A stretch of DNA of 64,000 bases, taken from positions 1-64,000 of the forward strand of contig JBOEHE010000046.1 in assembly GCA_050633785.1 (NCBI GenBank), given 5' to 3'. This document shows, piece by piece, positions 8,379 to 17,164 of the stretch. Origin of the DNA: CALKZN01 sp050633785 (lineage in GTDB: Bacteria; Pseudomonadota; Gammaproteobacteria; Arenicellales; Arenicellaceae). The first letter of the stretch is position 1. The number at the start of each line of letters is the position of its first letter. The notes beneath the pieces were generated by a model. It saw only the letters and a list, made by a program, of their open reading frames with translations, searched no databases and had not been told where the DNA came from. The position numbers and the translations under genes are program-made.

Positions 8379-9155
8379 ATGCAATTAGAACAAAAAACGG
8401 TCATCGTCAGCGGAGGAGCTTCAGGTTTGGGAGCCGCAACCGTAGATGGTTTATTAAGCGCAGGAGCCAAAGTCGCAATCCTGGACTTAAACCCAGGAAA
8501 CACTGAACAACTCATCGAACAGGCAGGTCATGACAACGCTGTTTTCATTCAAACGGATGTAACCAGCGATGAATCTGCCGACACGGCCATAAAAACAGTG
8601 TTTGAAAAGTTTGGAACTATTCATGCTTTGATCAATTGCGCAGGAGTTGCACCAGCAAAAAAAGTGCTGGACCGCGCAGGAAAAGCCATGCCATTGGATG
8701 ACTTCAAGCTGGCAATCAATATCAACTTAATCGGTTCATTCAATCTGGCCCGATTGGCTGCTGAGCAGATGGCCAAAAACACTCCTGACAATGCCGAAGG
8801 CGAACGAGGCGTTATCATAAACGTCGCTTCCGTTGCTGCTTATGAAGGCCAGATGGGCCAGGCTTCTTATGCCGCCAGCAAAGGAGGTATTGTCAGCATG
8901 ACACTACCAATGGCCCGCGAACTGGCCAAACAAGGTATAAGAGTCAACGCCATTGCACCCGGTATTATGGGCACTCCCATGTTGCTTGCCATGCCAGACA
9001 ATGTGCAAGAAAGTCTGGTCGCTGGCATCCAATATCCCAAACGTATGGGTTATCCCAATGAGTTTGCTGGATTGGCCATGCATATCATCGAAAACAATTA
9101 TATTAATGGCGAAACTATCCGACTCGATGGCGCCATTCGTATGCAACCGAGGTAA
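8379..9155 (+). CDS. 3-hydroxyacyl-CoA dehydrogenase, type 2 (SDR family)
   Basis: A 258-residue short-chain dehydrogenase. The NAD-binding GGASGLGAA is near residue 12, NCAGVAPA near 88, the catalytic Ser in VASVAAYEGQ near 150, and YAASKGG near 167. The overall pattern matches the HSD10/FadB2-like branch, which oxidises 3-hydroxyacyl-CoA and 2-methyl-3-hydroxybutyryl-CoA in isoleucine breakdown. It is followed five bases later by an enoyl-CoA hydratase, so the pair can perform consecutive beta-oxidation steps. Confidence 0.85.
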   Translation: MQLEQKTVIVSGGASGLGAATVDGLLSAGAKVAILDLNPGNTEQLIEQAGHDNAVFIQTDVTSDESADTAIKTVFEKFGTIHALINCAGVAPAKKVLDRAGKAMPLDDFKLAININLIGSFNLARLAAEQMAKNTPDNAEGERGVIINVASVAAYEGQMGQASYAASKGGIVSMTLPMARELAKQGIRVNAIAPGIMGTPMLLAMPDNVQESLVAGIQYPKRMGYPNEFAGLAMHIIENNYINGETIRLDGAIRMQPR

Positions 9156-9160
9156 AGCCA

Positions 9161-9931
9161 ATGCAATTTACAACACTCAACTTTGAACAAAAAAATGGCA
9201 TTGGCCTGCTGACAATAAACCGCCCTGAGGCACTCAATGCACTCAGAAGTGATTTGTTATCTGAACTGGATCAGTTCTGCCAACAAATCATTCAAACAGA
9301 GCTGCGCTGCCTGATCATAACTGGCTCGGGCAACAAAGCCTTTGTTGCAGGAGCAGACATCAAAGAAATGCAACAGCTCACCCCCGAACAAGCCAAAGTC
9401 TTTGCCCAAAATGGCCAGCGCACCTTTGACCGAATCGCTGACCTGCCCTTCACCAGTATTGCCGCCGTCAATGGTTTTGCTCTGGGTGGCGGCATGGAGC
9501 TGGCACTGGCCTGTGACTTTATTGTCGCCAGCGAAAAAGCCCGCTTCGGTCTGCCGGAAATCACTCTGGGCTTGATACCTGGCTTTGGCGGCACCCAACG
9601 CCTGACACGCAGCGTTGGTGCCAATAACGCCCGCCGAATGATTCTCACTGGCAATATGATCAACGCTGACGAAGCCCTCACCATGGGTTTAGTTTCAATC
9701 GTAAGCTCAGACGAGGAGTTATTGCCTACCGTACAGAAAGTAGCACAAAGCATCACCAACGCCAGCCCCAATGCCATCAGACTGGCTAAGCAAGCTGTTA
9801 ATCAGGGAGCAGAGTTGCCCCTAGCCCAAGCCTTGGACCTTGAAGCAGGTCAGTTTTCTGCAGCCTTTGAACACCCGCAAAGTACAGAAGGCCTGGCGGC
9901 TTTTGTCGAGAAGCGTAAAGCAGTTTTTTAA
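9161..9931 (+). CDS. enoyl-CoA hydratase (crotonase family)
   Basis: A 256-residue crotonase-fold enzyme with the oxyanion-hole stretch AFVAGADIKEM near residue 61, and GFALGGGMELALACD near 106. The two acidic residues expected of a hydratase occur around LPEITLGLIPGFGG. It adds water to short trans-2-enoyl-CoA. The GAGGTAAAG ribosome site overlaps the SDR stop, so the two genes form one transcript. A role in isoleucine or short-chain fatty acid breakdown is inferred. Confidence 0.88.
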   Translation: MQFTTLNFEQKNGIGLLTINRPEALNALRSDLLSELDQFCQQIIQTELRCLIITGSGNKAFVAGADIKEMQQLTPEQAKVFAQNGQRTFDRIADLPFTSIAAVNGFALGGGMELALACDFIVASEKARFGLPEITLGLIPGFGGTQRLTRSVGANNARRMILTGNMINADEALTMGLVSIVSSDEELLPTVQKVAQSITNASPNAIRLAKQAVNQGAELPLAQALDLEAGQFSAAFEHPQSTEGLAAFVEKRKAVF

Positions 9932-9974
9932 TTTACGATGCACATACTTGAAGGCAATTTAGTTTATTCAAGGC

Positions 9975-10008
9975 AAAGTATTGTCAGTTGATAAAATGCA
10001 ATACTTTT
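9975..10008. terminator. bidirectional terminator between convergent genes
   Basis: AAAGTATTG (9975-9983) and CAATACTTT (9999-10007) form a 9-bp stem with a 15-base loop and a short T-run. It lies between the plus-strand enoyl-CoA hydratase and the minus-strand amine oxidase, whose stop codon it touches. Confidence 0.65.
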
Positions 10009-11368
10009 AAGAAGAAGTTAGTTCGATTATGGCTGTTGCCGCATCTATTCCCGACATATAGGCTCCGTGAACGGTTGAAGGGTAATCTTCAGACGTAGCT
10101 TCTCCAGCAAAAAATACACGGTTATTAATAGTTTCTGCCAGAGTTGCACGTGAATTGAGATCAGCGCCGACGGCATTAAAAGAATAGGAACCACGTGCAA
10201 ATGGATCAGTACCCCATCGACTGACTTGCCAAGCTTCTGGCTCTGGAATGTCTTCTTCGTATATAGTCCGCAACACGTCCATAGCATCAGCTACAATTGT
10301 TTCATCGCTCCACATCTCAGTTTTTCGCGCATAGTCTGCCGCATTGAGACCTAATAAAACGGGGGTATCCGTGTAAGCTGAGATATTCATCCATTCATTC
10401 CATCTGCCGTGTTCAGTGGAAACCCAATTTAAAAACTCCTCACTTTCGTCCCAAAACACATAAGGAAACTTTAAAAAGAGCTTATCAAGCAATCCAGAAC
10501 CTATGCTCTTGATCGACTTTTGTTTTTCTATTGGCAGTTGAGGTTCAAACTGAACGGTGCCCTGTTTCAAGACCCCGATTGGTAATGTCACAATAACACG
10601 ATCAGCCATAAATTCGTCACGTTCAGTTTCTATGAGAATACTTTCAGTTGTATGGCTTATTTTTTCTACAAGTTGTTCCAGCCTTATGTCCAGACCACTG
10701 GCCAGATAGTCTGTGATAGCACTGTAGCCGTCGGGGAAAATAACGTCTTCTCCCGAAAACTGATTTGAATCACTGGGATTAACAGCCGAAATTTCATTCA
10801 ATGGTCCAGATAATTCATGCTCAATAGTCGTGTTCAGGATATGCAGAACAAACTCTCTTTGCTGTTTTGAAAAACTGCTCCACAAAGATGTACGTTCAAG
10901 AACGGCAAATATCGTGTCATTATCAGAAGCATTACGATACAGGATTTTGACTAATTTTTTGCATAAATGCAGCATCTTGCGTTCGATATCACTAGCAACA
11001 ACATCGCCTTCAGGTCCATATAAAATATTGTTGTCGTAATCGGTCTCGACTCTTCGCGCTTTAACCTTATCCGCGAGTTTTGTCAGAGGGTTGTTGTTGA
11101 CTCCATGAATCCACGATGCCCCCAAATCAACGGTGGTTTCAGGCCATAAGCGGCTTGTCCAAACTCTTCCACCTATCCGACTTCGAGCCTCTACAACAGT
11201 AACGTGATAGCCCAAATCGGACAACTTTCGTGCCGCTGCTAAACCCGATATACCAGCCCCAATAATCAAGATAGATTCATTACTGCCAGGGCGCTTAATC
11301 TCCCTGCGCTTACAAGCAGCCATCAAAATAGACACTGTGCTCATTAGTAAAAATGATCTTCTGCTCAT
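10007..11368 (-). CDS. flavin amine oxidase with Tat/lipoprotein-like signal
   Basis: A 453-residue FAD enzyme of the monoamine/polyamine oxidase family. The dinucleotide motif is IIGAGISGLAAARKL near residue 34, followed by the EAR-GGRVWT stretch near 60, and the C-terminal FAD motif is RVFFAGEATSEDYPSTVHGAYMSG near 415. The N-terminus SRRSFLL resembles a twin-arginine signal, and LMAAC near residue 15-19 resembles a lipobox. The enzyme may therefore be exported folded with its FAD and lipid-anchored. Oxidation of polyamines or aromatic amines is inferred; the substrate is not readable. It follows the 131-residue gene by nine bases. Confidence 0.85.
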   Translation of the reverse strand: MSRRSFLLMSTVSILMAACKRREIKRPGSNESILIIGAGISGLAAARKLSDLGYHVTVVEARSRIGGRVWTSRLWPETTVDLGASWIHGVNNNPLTKLADKVKARRVETDYDNNILYGPEGDVVASDIERKMLHLCKKLVKILYRNASDNDTIFAVLERTSLWSSFSKQQREFVLHILNTTIEHELSGPLNEISAVNPSDSNQFSGEDVIFPDGYSAITDYLASGLDIRLEQLVEKISHTTESILIETERDEFMADRVIVTLPIGVLKQGTVQFEPQLPIEKQKSIKSIGSGLLDKLFLKFPYVFWDESEEFLNWVSTEHGRWNEWMNISAYTDTPVLLGLNAADYARKTEMWSDETIVADAMDVLRTIYEEDIPEPEAWQVSRWGTDPFARGSYSFNAVGADLNSRATLAETINNRVFFAGEATSEDYPSTVHGAYMSGIDAATAIIELTSS

Positions 11369-11377
11369 AGAATGTTT

Positions 11378-11773
11378 TTATGAGGCATTACAATTCATTT
11401 CGAATAATTTATTATTTTGGAACTTCGCATTTATAATATTTCCACCTCCAGCATCAAACCAACGATAGTGATTATCTGAAATCTTTATAGCATTGCCCAA
11501 ATGCAAATGTACTGTATTAATTGAATCACCGATTTTTATTTTTGAACAATGTAGACTAGGAAACTTTCTGGACATACACGATTTTGTCTCATAGCAAGAT
11601 TCCGTCAAGCACACCTCGCCATTTGTTGCATAAACTCCTCCCCTAAGCTGACACAGATCACTGCGATAGATAAAACAGATAGCTAATAGGCCTATTGAAA
11701 AAGTCATTACCAGTGAAAAAACCAGCAACCTCTTAACGGTTGAACTAAATCTAACATTATTCATAGATTCCAT
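11378..11773 (-). CDS. hypothetical single-pass membrane or exported protein
   Basis: A 131-residue protein not recognised. Residues about 14-33 form one hydrophobic segment (LLVFSLVMTFSIGLLAICFI) after a basic stretch, so it is a signal anchor or uncleaved signal. The following part has seven or so Cys residues (CQLRGG, CLTESC, KSCMSRKF, LHCSK), suggesting disulfides outside the cytoplasm. An alternative start is Met4. It lies just upstream of the amine oxidase on the same strand and may be cotranscribed. Confidence 0.6.
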   Translation of the reverse strand: MESMNNVRFSSTVKRLLVFSLVMTFSIGLLAICFIYRSDLCQLRGGVYATNGEVCLTESCYETKSCMSRKFPSLHCSKIKIGDSINTVHLHLGNAIKISDNHYRWFDAGGGNIINAKFQNNKLFEMNCNAS

Positions 11774-11807
11774 AATGCCATATCCATCCGTTTATCCAGT
11801 GTAATCT

Positions 11808-12323
11808 TTATGGTACAAAGATAATCTCTTGTTCTTCACATTCAATATCATCTGGTTCTTCCCACATATCGCTGGCGAGTTCAAATATTTCATCAGAAAC
11901 TTCCATCGAAAAAGTACTTCCTTTTTCAACATTTCTGTATCGTACCCTATCCCTTCTTTCCTCTCTTGGAGCATTTAGCACATAAACCATAAGTTTATGC
12001 CCTGACTCTTCGATACGTTGATACATTGCTCGCCTGTTTTCAGGCTGCAGTAAACCTAACTCAAGTACGACATCACATCTTGAATTCAGGATTCGTAAAG
12101 CGACATCCCAGATTTGCCCAATGCAGCGATCTTTTCTTTCAACATACCACTCCATAACGCCTGTTGCAGGTCGGTCTGGAACAAATAACCTAGACAACCA
12201 GGAATCCAAGTTTATATGAGGCGCATTCACTTTCTGACTTAAATCTTCAGAAAATGTCGATTTACCTGCCCCTACAGGCCCTTCTATTAAATAGACTTTT
12301 GCCAAAACAACCTCACCAAACAT
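11808..12323 (-). CDS. P-loop NTPase, small AAA/kinase-like protein
   Basis: A 171-residue protein with Walker A EGPVGAGKST at residues 14-23 and a kinase-like NLDSWLSRL region, VVLELGLL as a likely Walker B, and REERRDRVRYRN as a lid-type arginine motif. This is the layout of small ATP-dependent kinases in the zeta/CPT/shikimate-kinase-like superfamily. The start may be the TTG at 12305, which has GGTGAGG upstream. No partner antitoxin-like gene is evident, so I call it only a P-loop kinase of unknown substrate. Confidence 0.7.
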   Translation of the reverse strand: MFGEVVLAKVYLIEGPVGAGKSTFSEDLSQKVNAPHINLDSWLSRLFVPDRPATGVMEWYVERKDRCIGQIWDVALRILNSRCDVVLELGLLQPENRRAMYQRIEESGHKLMVYVLNAPREERRDRVRYRNVEKGSTFSMEVSDEIFELASDMWEEPDDIECEEQEIIFVP

Positions 12324-12359
12324 TCAGTGTCATAGATGACACTTTGCCAGCAATGAAAG

Positions 12360-12746
12360 TCAGATATCATCCGGACTTCCTTCCCAAGGCGAGCAAATAT
12401 CAATTAAGCAACCATTTGGATCTTTAGCAAGAAATCGGCGTTGCCCATAAAATTCATTACGAGGTTCCTGGACAATAGAAACCTCCATTTCGAGTGCCTT
12501 TTTGTAAACACGATCAGTATCCTCCACTACAAATGTCACATACATACCATTCGGGGCTTGCCTATATTCTTCTGGAACTAAATCGTTATTTCTCTGGATG
12601 ATGCCATATTCAATCTCAGAGTCTTGTGGTGAACACAGCTGAACATACCAATCACTATCGTATTTCACCTTAAAGCCTAAAAGTTCAACATAAAAATGTT
12701 TACTTTGCTGTAAATCGTCCGAGCATATATTTGTCAGTATTCTCAT
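12360..12746 (-). CDS. VOC-family (glyoxalase/bleomycin-resistance-like) protein
   Basis: A 128-residue protein with the paired beta-alpha-beta-beta-beta modules of the vicinal oxygen chelate family. The N-terminal module begins MRILTNICSDDLQQSKHFY, and the second ends RRFLAKDPNGCLIDICSP, where a metal-binding Glu is often found but Asp is seen here. It could be a dioxygenase, isomerase or antibiotic-binding protein. An AGGAG site lies five bases before the ATG. It sits in a run of small same-strand orphan genes. Confidence 0.8.
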   Translation of the reverse strand: MRILTNICSDDLQQSKHFYVELLGFKVKYDSDWYVQLCSPQDSEIEYGIIQRNNDLVPEEYRQAPNGMYVTFVVEDTDRVYKKALEMEVSIVQEPRNEFYGQRRFLAKDPNGCLIDICSPWEGSPDDI

Positions 12747-12824
12747 AGTTCTCCTGTTGTTAAACTAAGACCTTTGGGTCTGTTGCTGCTAACTCCACGT
12801 GTTAACTTTTTTACTCTTTATGTT

Positions 12825-13241
12825 CTAGACATCTTCTGGTGAATGTTCGTCATACTGTGGAACGCCTTCCGGAATCACTTCCCAACCCGCTTTTGAACCA
12901 ACAAAAATATGACGACCTATTTCGATGTCAGGATCTTCGTTAATACAACCTAAGGTTACCCCATGCACCTCATTTTGATAGACACCGCATAAGGTAGAAC
13001 CGCATTGCTTACAGAACTGCAATCCAAAACCGTGCTTGCTGATATAAGACCTTAGAAACTCAGTGCCTGACACCCATTGAAATTCAGAGGAATTGACCAA
13101 TGCATAAGCCGATGCTTGAGCGCTGAACGCTTTCCGGCAGCGAGAGCAATGGCATGATCTGGCATCTCGAAGCTTGCCTTTTATCTCGTATTTTATTTCA
13201 CCGCAAAAACACTCACCCGTTAATTTCACTGAATTCTCCAT
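12825..13241 (-). CDS. GFA/CENP-V-family zinc protein
   Basis: The preferred start (ATG at 13241, MENSVKLTG) gives 138 residues. The zinc motifs of glutathione-dependent formaldehyde-activating-like proteins are visible: GECFCGEIKY, CHCSRCRKAFS and FCKQCGSTL. These bind structural zinc; the catalytic role of most members is unknown. An upstream ATG at 13310 would overlap the next gene and adds a non-conserved segment. A second, divergent GFA gene lies at 16714-17136 in the same block. Confidence 0.8.
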   Translation of the reverse strand: MENSVKLTGECFCGEIKYEIKGKLRDARSCHCSRCRKAFSAQASAYALVNSSEFQWVSGTEFLRSYISKHGFGLQFCKQCGSTLCGVYQNEVHGVTLGCINEDPDIEIGRHIFVGSKAGWEVIPEGVPQYDEHSPEDV

Positions 13242-13288
13242 AAGGTTACAGCAAATACACCAATATCTGGGATACCTTTTTGTAATTG

Positions 13289-13762
13289 TTAAGTGCGAAT
13301 TTCCGGCCAATATCTGATACCCATAAGGGCGTTAATTCCGCGCTCATTTTCTTCTTCATCAAAATCAACCACTACTCCGCTTTTTAGTTTGATCGCATGA
13401 CGCCCGTAGTAGTCAATAATCTCATACTTCATGCCTTTGCTACTCAAAACTTCTGATATGTCGTTTATACTTTGATTCTCAATCCCATTAAGAAACCATG
13501 AATCAATTTCAAATTTTTCATTCTTATAGGAATACGTCTGTTTATCACATGGATCATAGTTATCATTCTGTATAGAATTCAACTCACTATCATGATTGAA
13601 GAATAGTTCGTACCAGGCATATAAAAGGATGCTGCCTGTTTCTCCTAAATCGGTATCACAATCAGGCTCACCAAGAGTGGAAATAACAAAATCTTTTTGA
13701 GAACCTATTCCAAAAGGACCAAATTTACCAGTTTTTAGAAATTCTTCGATACTAATTTTCAT
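13289..13762 (-). CDS. hypothetical protein
   Basis: A 157-residue soluble acidic protein, not recognised. It opens MKISIEEFLKTGKFGPFGIGSQKDFVISTLGEP, resembling small cytosolic proteins with a short helical domain and a beta-rich C-terminus, the kind often annotated next to immunity or cassette genes. A GAGGG site lies before the ATG. No membrane segment or signal is seen. Confidence 0.55.
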   Translation of the reverse strand: MKISIEEFLKTGKFGPFGIGSQKDFVISTLGEPDCDTDLGETGSILLYAWYELFFNHDSELNSIQNDNYDPCDKQTYSYKNEKFEIDSWFLNGIENQSINDISEVLSSKGMKYEIIDYYGRHAIKLKSGVVVDFDEEENERGINALMGIRYWPEIRT

Positions 13763-13861
13763 AAACCCTCAGTCGTGCATCTAGCAGCTGACCTCCAAAG
13801 CAAAAGCACACTTTAACGTTTGCTATGCCAACAGGATAGTTCTGTTTATTTACTATCTGAT

Positions 13862-14389
13862 TTATTTTGATAACTCATTGATTTTCTTAAGCTCATTATC
13901 AAATTGCTCTTTATCTTTATCAGGAAAAACACCGCCACAGTAGTATGTATCTAATTTTCCGTTATCTTCGTAAGCATAGATCAGATACATTTCATTTTCT
14001 TCAAACCAATACCCTGAGCAACTTACTCTATTGAAAGCAGTATCTAAAATAATATTTTTATTATTACCTTTCCACGATTGTTTAATTGAAAAGGTCACTA
14101 AAATTTCTTTATCTCCAAGGCGGTTTTCTGTGCCCTTGTAATTAATACTCTCTACCTTGCCATAGAAAATTGAATTAGCTTCCTCCAATTTCTGTTTTAC
14201 TCCTCCAAGGCTACAACTACATCCAAAAACGGTTTTAGAAAATAAAAAAATGACTGCAAATAACAGTACTTTAGTCTTACCCCCTTTTGAAGAATATCCT
14301 GATAAAGGGAAATGCCAAAGCCAACTCCTGAGTGCTAAGGAAGATTGTTTGTTCTTATAAGAGCATGTTGACGAGATAAATTTATTCAT
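13862..14389 (-). CDS. secreted cysteine-rich protein with NTR/TIMP-like features
   Basis: About 175 residues. The central hydrophobic stretch (KVLLFAVIFLFSKTVFG) followed by CSCS looks like a signal peptide and the first cysteines of an NTR/TIMP-like domain. Downstream features of that domain are ANSIFYGKVESI, IKQSWKG, SCSGYWF and YLIYAYEDNG. The 40 residues before the signal are atypical and may not be translated, but no better start codon is visible near the signal. The ATG at 14389 overlaps the upstream gene by eight bases. The family call is tentative. Confidence 0.5.
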   Translation of the reverse strand: MNKFISSTCSYKNKQSSLALRSWLWHFPLSGYSSKGGKTKVLLFAVIFLFSKTVFGCSCSLGGVKQKLEEANSIFYGKVESINYKGTENRLGDKEILVTFSIKQSWKGNNKNIILDTAFNRVSCSGYWFEENEMYLIYAYEDNGKLDTYYCGGVFPDKDKEQFDNELKKINELSK

Positions 14390-14750
14390 AGTGCACAATT
14401 TTCAAGAATTTTATGGCTAAATATTTATTTAAACACGAAGAAATGTAATAGATAGCATATAGAGCAACAATAAGAGGCAATAGAATAAACCACGACTTAT
14501 TAACAGCAAAACCGACACCAAAAACGGTGGTAAGAATTGCGGCAAGCAGCATCAGGAGATCTCCAGGCACAATCAGTACTGACAAGTATCGAAAATTCAG
14601 TTTCCTCATGCATTGTTTGCAAAACAACTTATGGCTCCAAATTTTATTAACCACAGAGAGCACTGTTAATTTGGAGCTGCAAGAAGGGCACTGACTTCCA
14701 TCCAGTAGAACTGGGCCTGTTTGTGATTTTGGAGGTTTATATATGTCCAC
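14382..14750 (-). CDS. hypothetical membrane protein with zinc-ribbon N-terminus
   Basis: A 122-residue protein starting with GTG. The N-terminal half has two CxxC knuckles (CPSC near residue 21, CKQC near 44), consistent with a zinc ribbon. Two hydrophobic segments follow at about residues 58-79 and 85-106. This layout, a cytoplasmic zinc ribbon anchored by two helices, is common among small uncharacterised proteins. No function can be assigned. Confidence 0.5.
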   Translation of the reverse strand: MDIYKPPKSQTGPVLLDGSQCPSCSSKLTVLSVVNKIWSHKLFCKQCMRKLNFRYLSVLIVPGDLLMLLAAILTTVFGVGFAVNKSWFILLPLIVALYAIYYISSCLNKYLAIKFLKIVHYE

Positions 14751-14856
14751 GATAACCTTGTCATTATGTTGAGTGAGTTAACAAACTGAAGTAACGGACA
14801 TGTTTTGTTCGGCGCTAATCGCTTTGAAATTATTCAACTGGTTAATTTCAGAATAT

Positions 14857-15138
14857 TCAAAAAAATAAAATTTTAGCATCATCTGGGATATCTTTTTTAT
14901 GCAAGCCTTTAAGCATATATGCTTCCTTTTCTACAGGCTTGGGATTACGACGTAAAAACCATTCTTTAAAAGCTTCTGCAGATATATTTTGACTATCGTC
15001 TGCACTGATCATTACATTATATGCCTTACCGGGCACTCGTTCAGTGCACTCATCAATTACCACGACTACACCTCTACCCGTAATTTCGAACTTTTCGATA
15101 ATGGTATATTCTTCCTTTTTAATAGCCTTATTATGCAT
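14857..15138 (-). CDS. hypothetical small soluble protein
   Basis: With the ATG at 15138 it has 93 residues and starts two bases after the stop of the upstream membrane-protein gene (TAGTGATG), so the two are coupled. It is not recognised. It contains EKFEITGRGVVVVIDE, a likely beta-hairpin, and ends DDAKILFF. An upstream start at 15180 would overlap the neighbouring gene and is less likely. Confidence 0.5.
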   Translation of the reverse strand: MHNKAIKKEEYTIIEKFEITGRGVVVVIDECTERVPGKAYNVMISADDSQNISAEAFKEWFLRRNPKPVEKEAYMLKGLHKKDIPDDAKILFF

Positions 15139-15140
15139 CA

Positions 15141-15509
15141 CTACGAAACAGTACTGCCTGATAACGCAATAGGATACCAAATCAGTGTCGAATAAATCAT
15201 TGAACCGCTAAAGAATAAAACGGCAATACTGAGCGTTACATGGAACAAGTAAATATTTGCCTGGCATACAGGATGGTTCTGAATTATTTGAACAACCGTA
15301 GTCAGAAACTCTTTTATTCGCTGAACTCGATATTGCCAATTTTCATAAACATCTTTTATAACCAGCAGCAAGAAACCAAAAGCGGCCTCTGCTCCCATAA
15401 TATTTGCTATAAACAGTATTTCTACAAATAATGGGGCAATAGCTAATAACACTAACCAGAGTAATAGTATTCTATAATTCTCTTTTATCCATTTCATATG
15501 AGGCTTCAT
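15141..15509 (-). CDS. hypothetical multipass membrane protein
   Basis: A 122-residue protein with hydrophobic segments at about residues 12-29, 31-51 and 88-112, joined by a basic, helical linker. It is not recognised. It is the upstream partner of the 93-residue gene that begins two bases after its stop. A diverged repeat also found near 31430-31486 lies 70 bases upstream of its start. Confidence 0.5.
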   Translation of the reverse strand: MKPHMKWIKENYRILLLWLVLLAIAPLFVEILFIANIMGAEAAFGFLLLVIKDVYENWQYRVQRIKEFLTTVVQIIQNHPVCQANIYLFHVTLSIAVLFFSGSMIYSTLIWYPIALSGSTVS

Positions 15510-15577
15510 TTTGTATGACTTTGTATCTAAAAATACTCAGATTTTCACGAGCTATATTTTCTCAGTCACTCCTTATC

Positions 15578-15634
15578 CTGTTTGAATATCAATAGAAAAT
15601 AACAAATCTTATTCTTAGCTGCAACTTGTATAAA
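15578..15634. repeat. diverged repeat, copy 1 (see 31428-31486)
   Basis: This AT-rich segment contains TTGAATATC, AACAAATCT and GCTGCAACTT in the same order and nearly the same spacing as the copy at 31428-31486. Both lie 50-70 bases upstream of a small minus-strand orphan gene. It could be a shared leader, a remnant of duplicated DNA or a recombination site. Confidence 0.5.
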
Positions 15635-15740
15635 AGCTTTATTTTTTAGTAATGAAACCCAAGCTAGACTGAGTTTTTTTAATTGATTCTTCATTATCTA
15701 AAGCCCTTTGAGTTAACCCAGGTCAAGCAAACAAATCACT

Positions 15741-16616
15741 TTAACCTTCATTAGATCGGTTCAGGACTGATTCAAGAGAAGTACGTTTATCTATTATGCT
15801 CTTAAACCATTGGTGCATTGGTTCTTTGCCAGCATTATCGACATTAGGAGCCTCTCTACCAAAAATAATATCGTCTTGATGTATCGTACGCATCTCCACA
15901 CTAAAGCGTGCTGCTTGTGTGGTATTCGGGACACTGGCATGCAAATGGGCACTCGAAAAATTTAACACATCGCCTGGATTCATAAGCAATTTCACGAGGC
16001 AACTTTCATCCACTGCTTGCGTTGGTCTCGGTGCTGAGGGATAAGAACTCTTTCGTTCTGGTGAAACTTGTTTGCGCGCTTGCAGATAGTTTTCAAAGCG
16101 CCATGTTGCAGTATTATTGGCAATAGACTGATCCCAATAGACTGGATAAATCGCAATAGTTCGCTCTGATTCCAGAGCATAAATAGGAGCCCACCAATTC
16201 ATTTGGCTGTGAATATTGCTGCCCCATGTATCTCGATGATGGCCAATTGCCGCTCGATGCGCGCCATTATGAGTCTCTCCATAGGGCACAACACGCATGG
16301 GGAAGTGGTCGTAAAATGCCTGGGCAAGGTCCATACCACAGGCTTCTAATACGGCAAAAAATAAATCTTTGGGCTCTTTGCTCTGGCGGAAAATCGTTTG
16401 TGCTTTGCCCATTCGCTCTAAAAAAACATCTGGAGCGAAATGCTGCTGAGCAGACACTGGGTCTGCGCCATCAAGATGTTTTCTTAACAACGTATCGCTA
16501 TAAGAAATCAAGGCTTGCATGGCCTTTATATTACGATAGATCAACACCTCACCTTGAAACAGTAATTCTGCACGTTCTTTATCCGAAATGGCGTGGTCTA
16601 AAGACAGTATATTCAT
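15741..16616 (-). CDS. phytanoyl-CoA dioxygenase (PhyH)-like 2-oxoglutarate oxygenase
   Basis: A 291-residue protein with the facial triad of Fe(II)/2-oxoglutarate oxygenases: His127-x-Asp129 in HHRDTW and a distal His (224 or 226) in FSSAHLHASVPN. Arg237 in AARFSVEMR is a good 2-oxoglutarate ligand. PhyH-family enzymes hydroxylate fatty acyl-CoAs or small metabolites, often in secondary metabolism or osmolyte synthesis. The conserved block PVYWDQSIANNTATWRFE suggests a defined subfamily that I cannot name. No pathway partner is adjacent. Confidence 0.75.
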   Translation of the reverse strand: MNILSLDHAISDKERAELLFQGEVLIYRNIKAMQALISYSDTLLRKHLDGADPVSAQQHFAPDVFLERMGKAQTIFRQSKEPKDLFFAVLEACGMDLAQAFYDHFPMRVVPYGETHNGAHRAAIGHHRDTWGSNIHSQMNWWAPIYALESERTIAIYPVYWDQSIANNTATWRFENYLQARKQVSPERKSSYPSAPRPTQAVDESCLVKLLMNPGDVLNFSSAHLHASVPNTTQAARFSVEMRTIHQDDIIFGREAPNVDNAGKEPMHQWFKSIIDKRTSLESVLNRSNEG

Positions 16617-16713
16617 AAAAAATGTTAAAAAAATTAAGCCGCTGTGTATGAGGTAGAGCCTTTTTTGTTATGTAATGCATACAATAGTTTTTTATCGGCT
16701 AATGGACTTACCC

Positions 16714-17136
16714 TCATTCCACATTTGGGGCCGGAGGTTGTTTTTCAAAGTGTACAACATTTGGATCCAGGTAAGCCCATGAAGGAGCTTCACTTGTCCA
16801 AATAATTCCTTCTATTACTACCTGTTCAGCATTATCAAGAGTACCTGCTCTTATGACAATAATCTTCGGTCTTTCTTCAGCTTCACTGAATAGATGTACA
16901 CCACACTTTGGACAAAATCGACGATGCATCTTATTGCCACTGTCGGCAATACTTGCATAATCCTGTAGCTCCCCGACCACGGTTACAGCACAGCTTGGAA
17001 AGGCCAGATTAACAGTAGCGTTGCCTGATGCAAGTCTCTGGCATAATGTGCACCAACAAGCCCTGGTGACTATCGGTTTTGCATCTACGGTATATCGGAC
17101 TTGTCCACACAAACATCCGCCATTAATTCTTTCCAT
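16714..17136 (-). CDS. GFA/CENP-V-family zinc protein
   Basis: A 140-residue protein with GGCLCGQVRY near residue 6, CWCTLCQRL near 32 and FCPKCGVHLFSE near 95, the zinc-binding cysteines of the GFA family. A GAGGATAAA ribosome site precedes the ATG. It is only distantly similar to the GFA protein at 12825-13241. Function beyond zinc binding is not established for this branch. Confidence 0.8.
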   Translation of the reverse strand: MERINGGCLCGQVRYTVDAKPIVTRACWCTLCQRLASGNATVNLAFPSCAVTVVGELQDYASIADSGNKMHRRFCPKCGVHLFSEAEERPKIIVIRAGTLDNAEQVVIEGIIWTSEAPSWAYLDPNVVHFEKQPPAPNVE

Positions 17137-17164
17137 ATTTTATCCTCAGATGTCGTTATGTGTT

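Noticed and set aside
11808..12323. Zeta toxin of a toxin-antitoxin pair
   Set aside because: P-loop and kinase-like layout fit, but no epsilon-like antitoxin gene is adjacent and key toxin residues are not evident.
12327..12344. Palindrome AGTGTCATAGATGACACT upstream of the P-loop kinase gene
   Set aside because: Real 8-bp arms, but a single site with no promoter context or second copy; function cannot be supported.
12768..12781. Terminator AGACC-TTTG-GGTCT between GFA and VOC genes
   Set aside because: Only a 5-bp stem with no T-run on either strand; too weak to report as a terminator.
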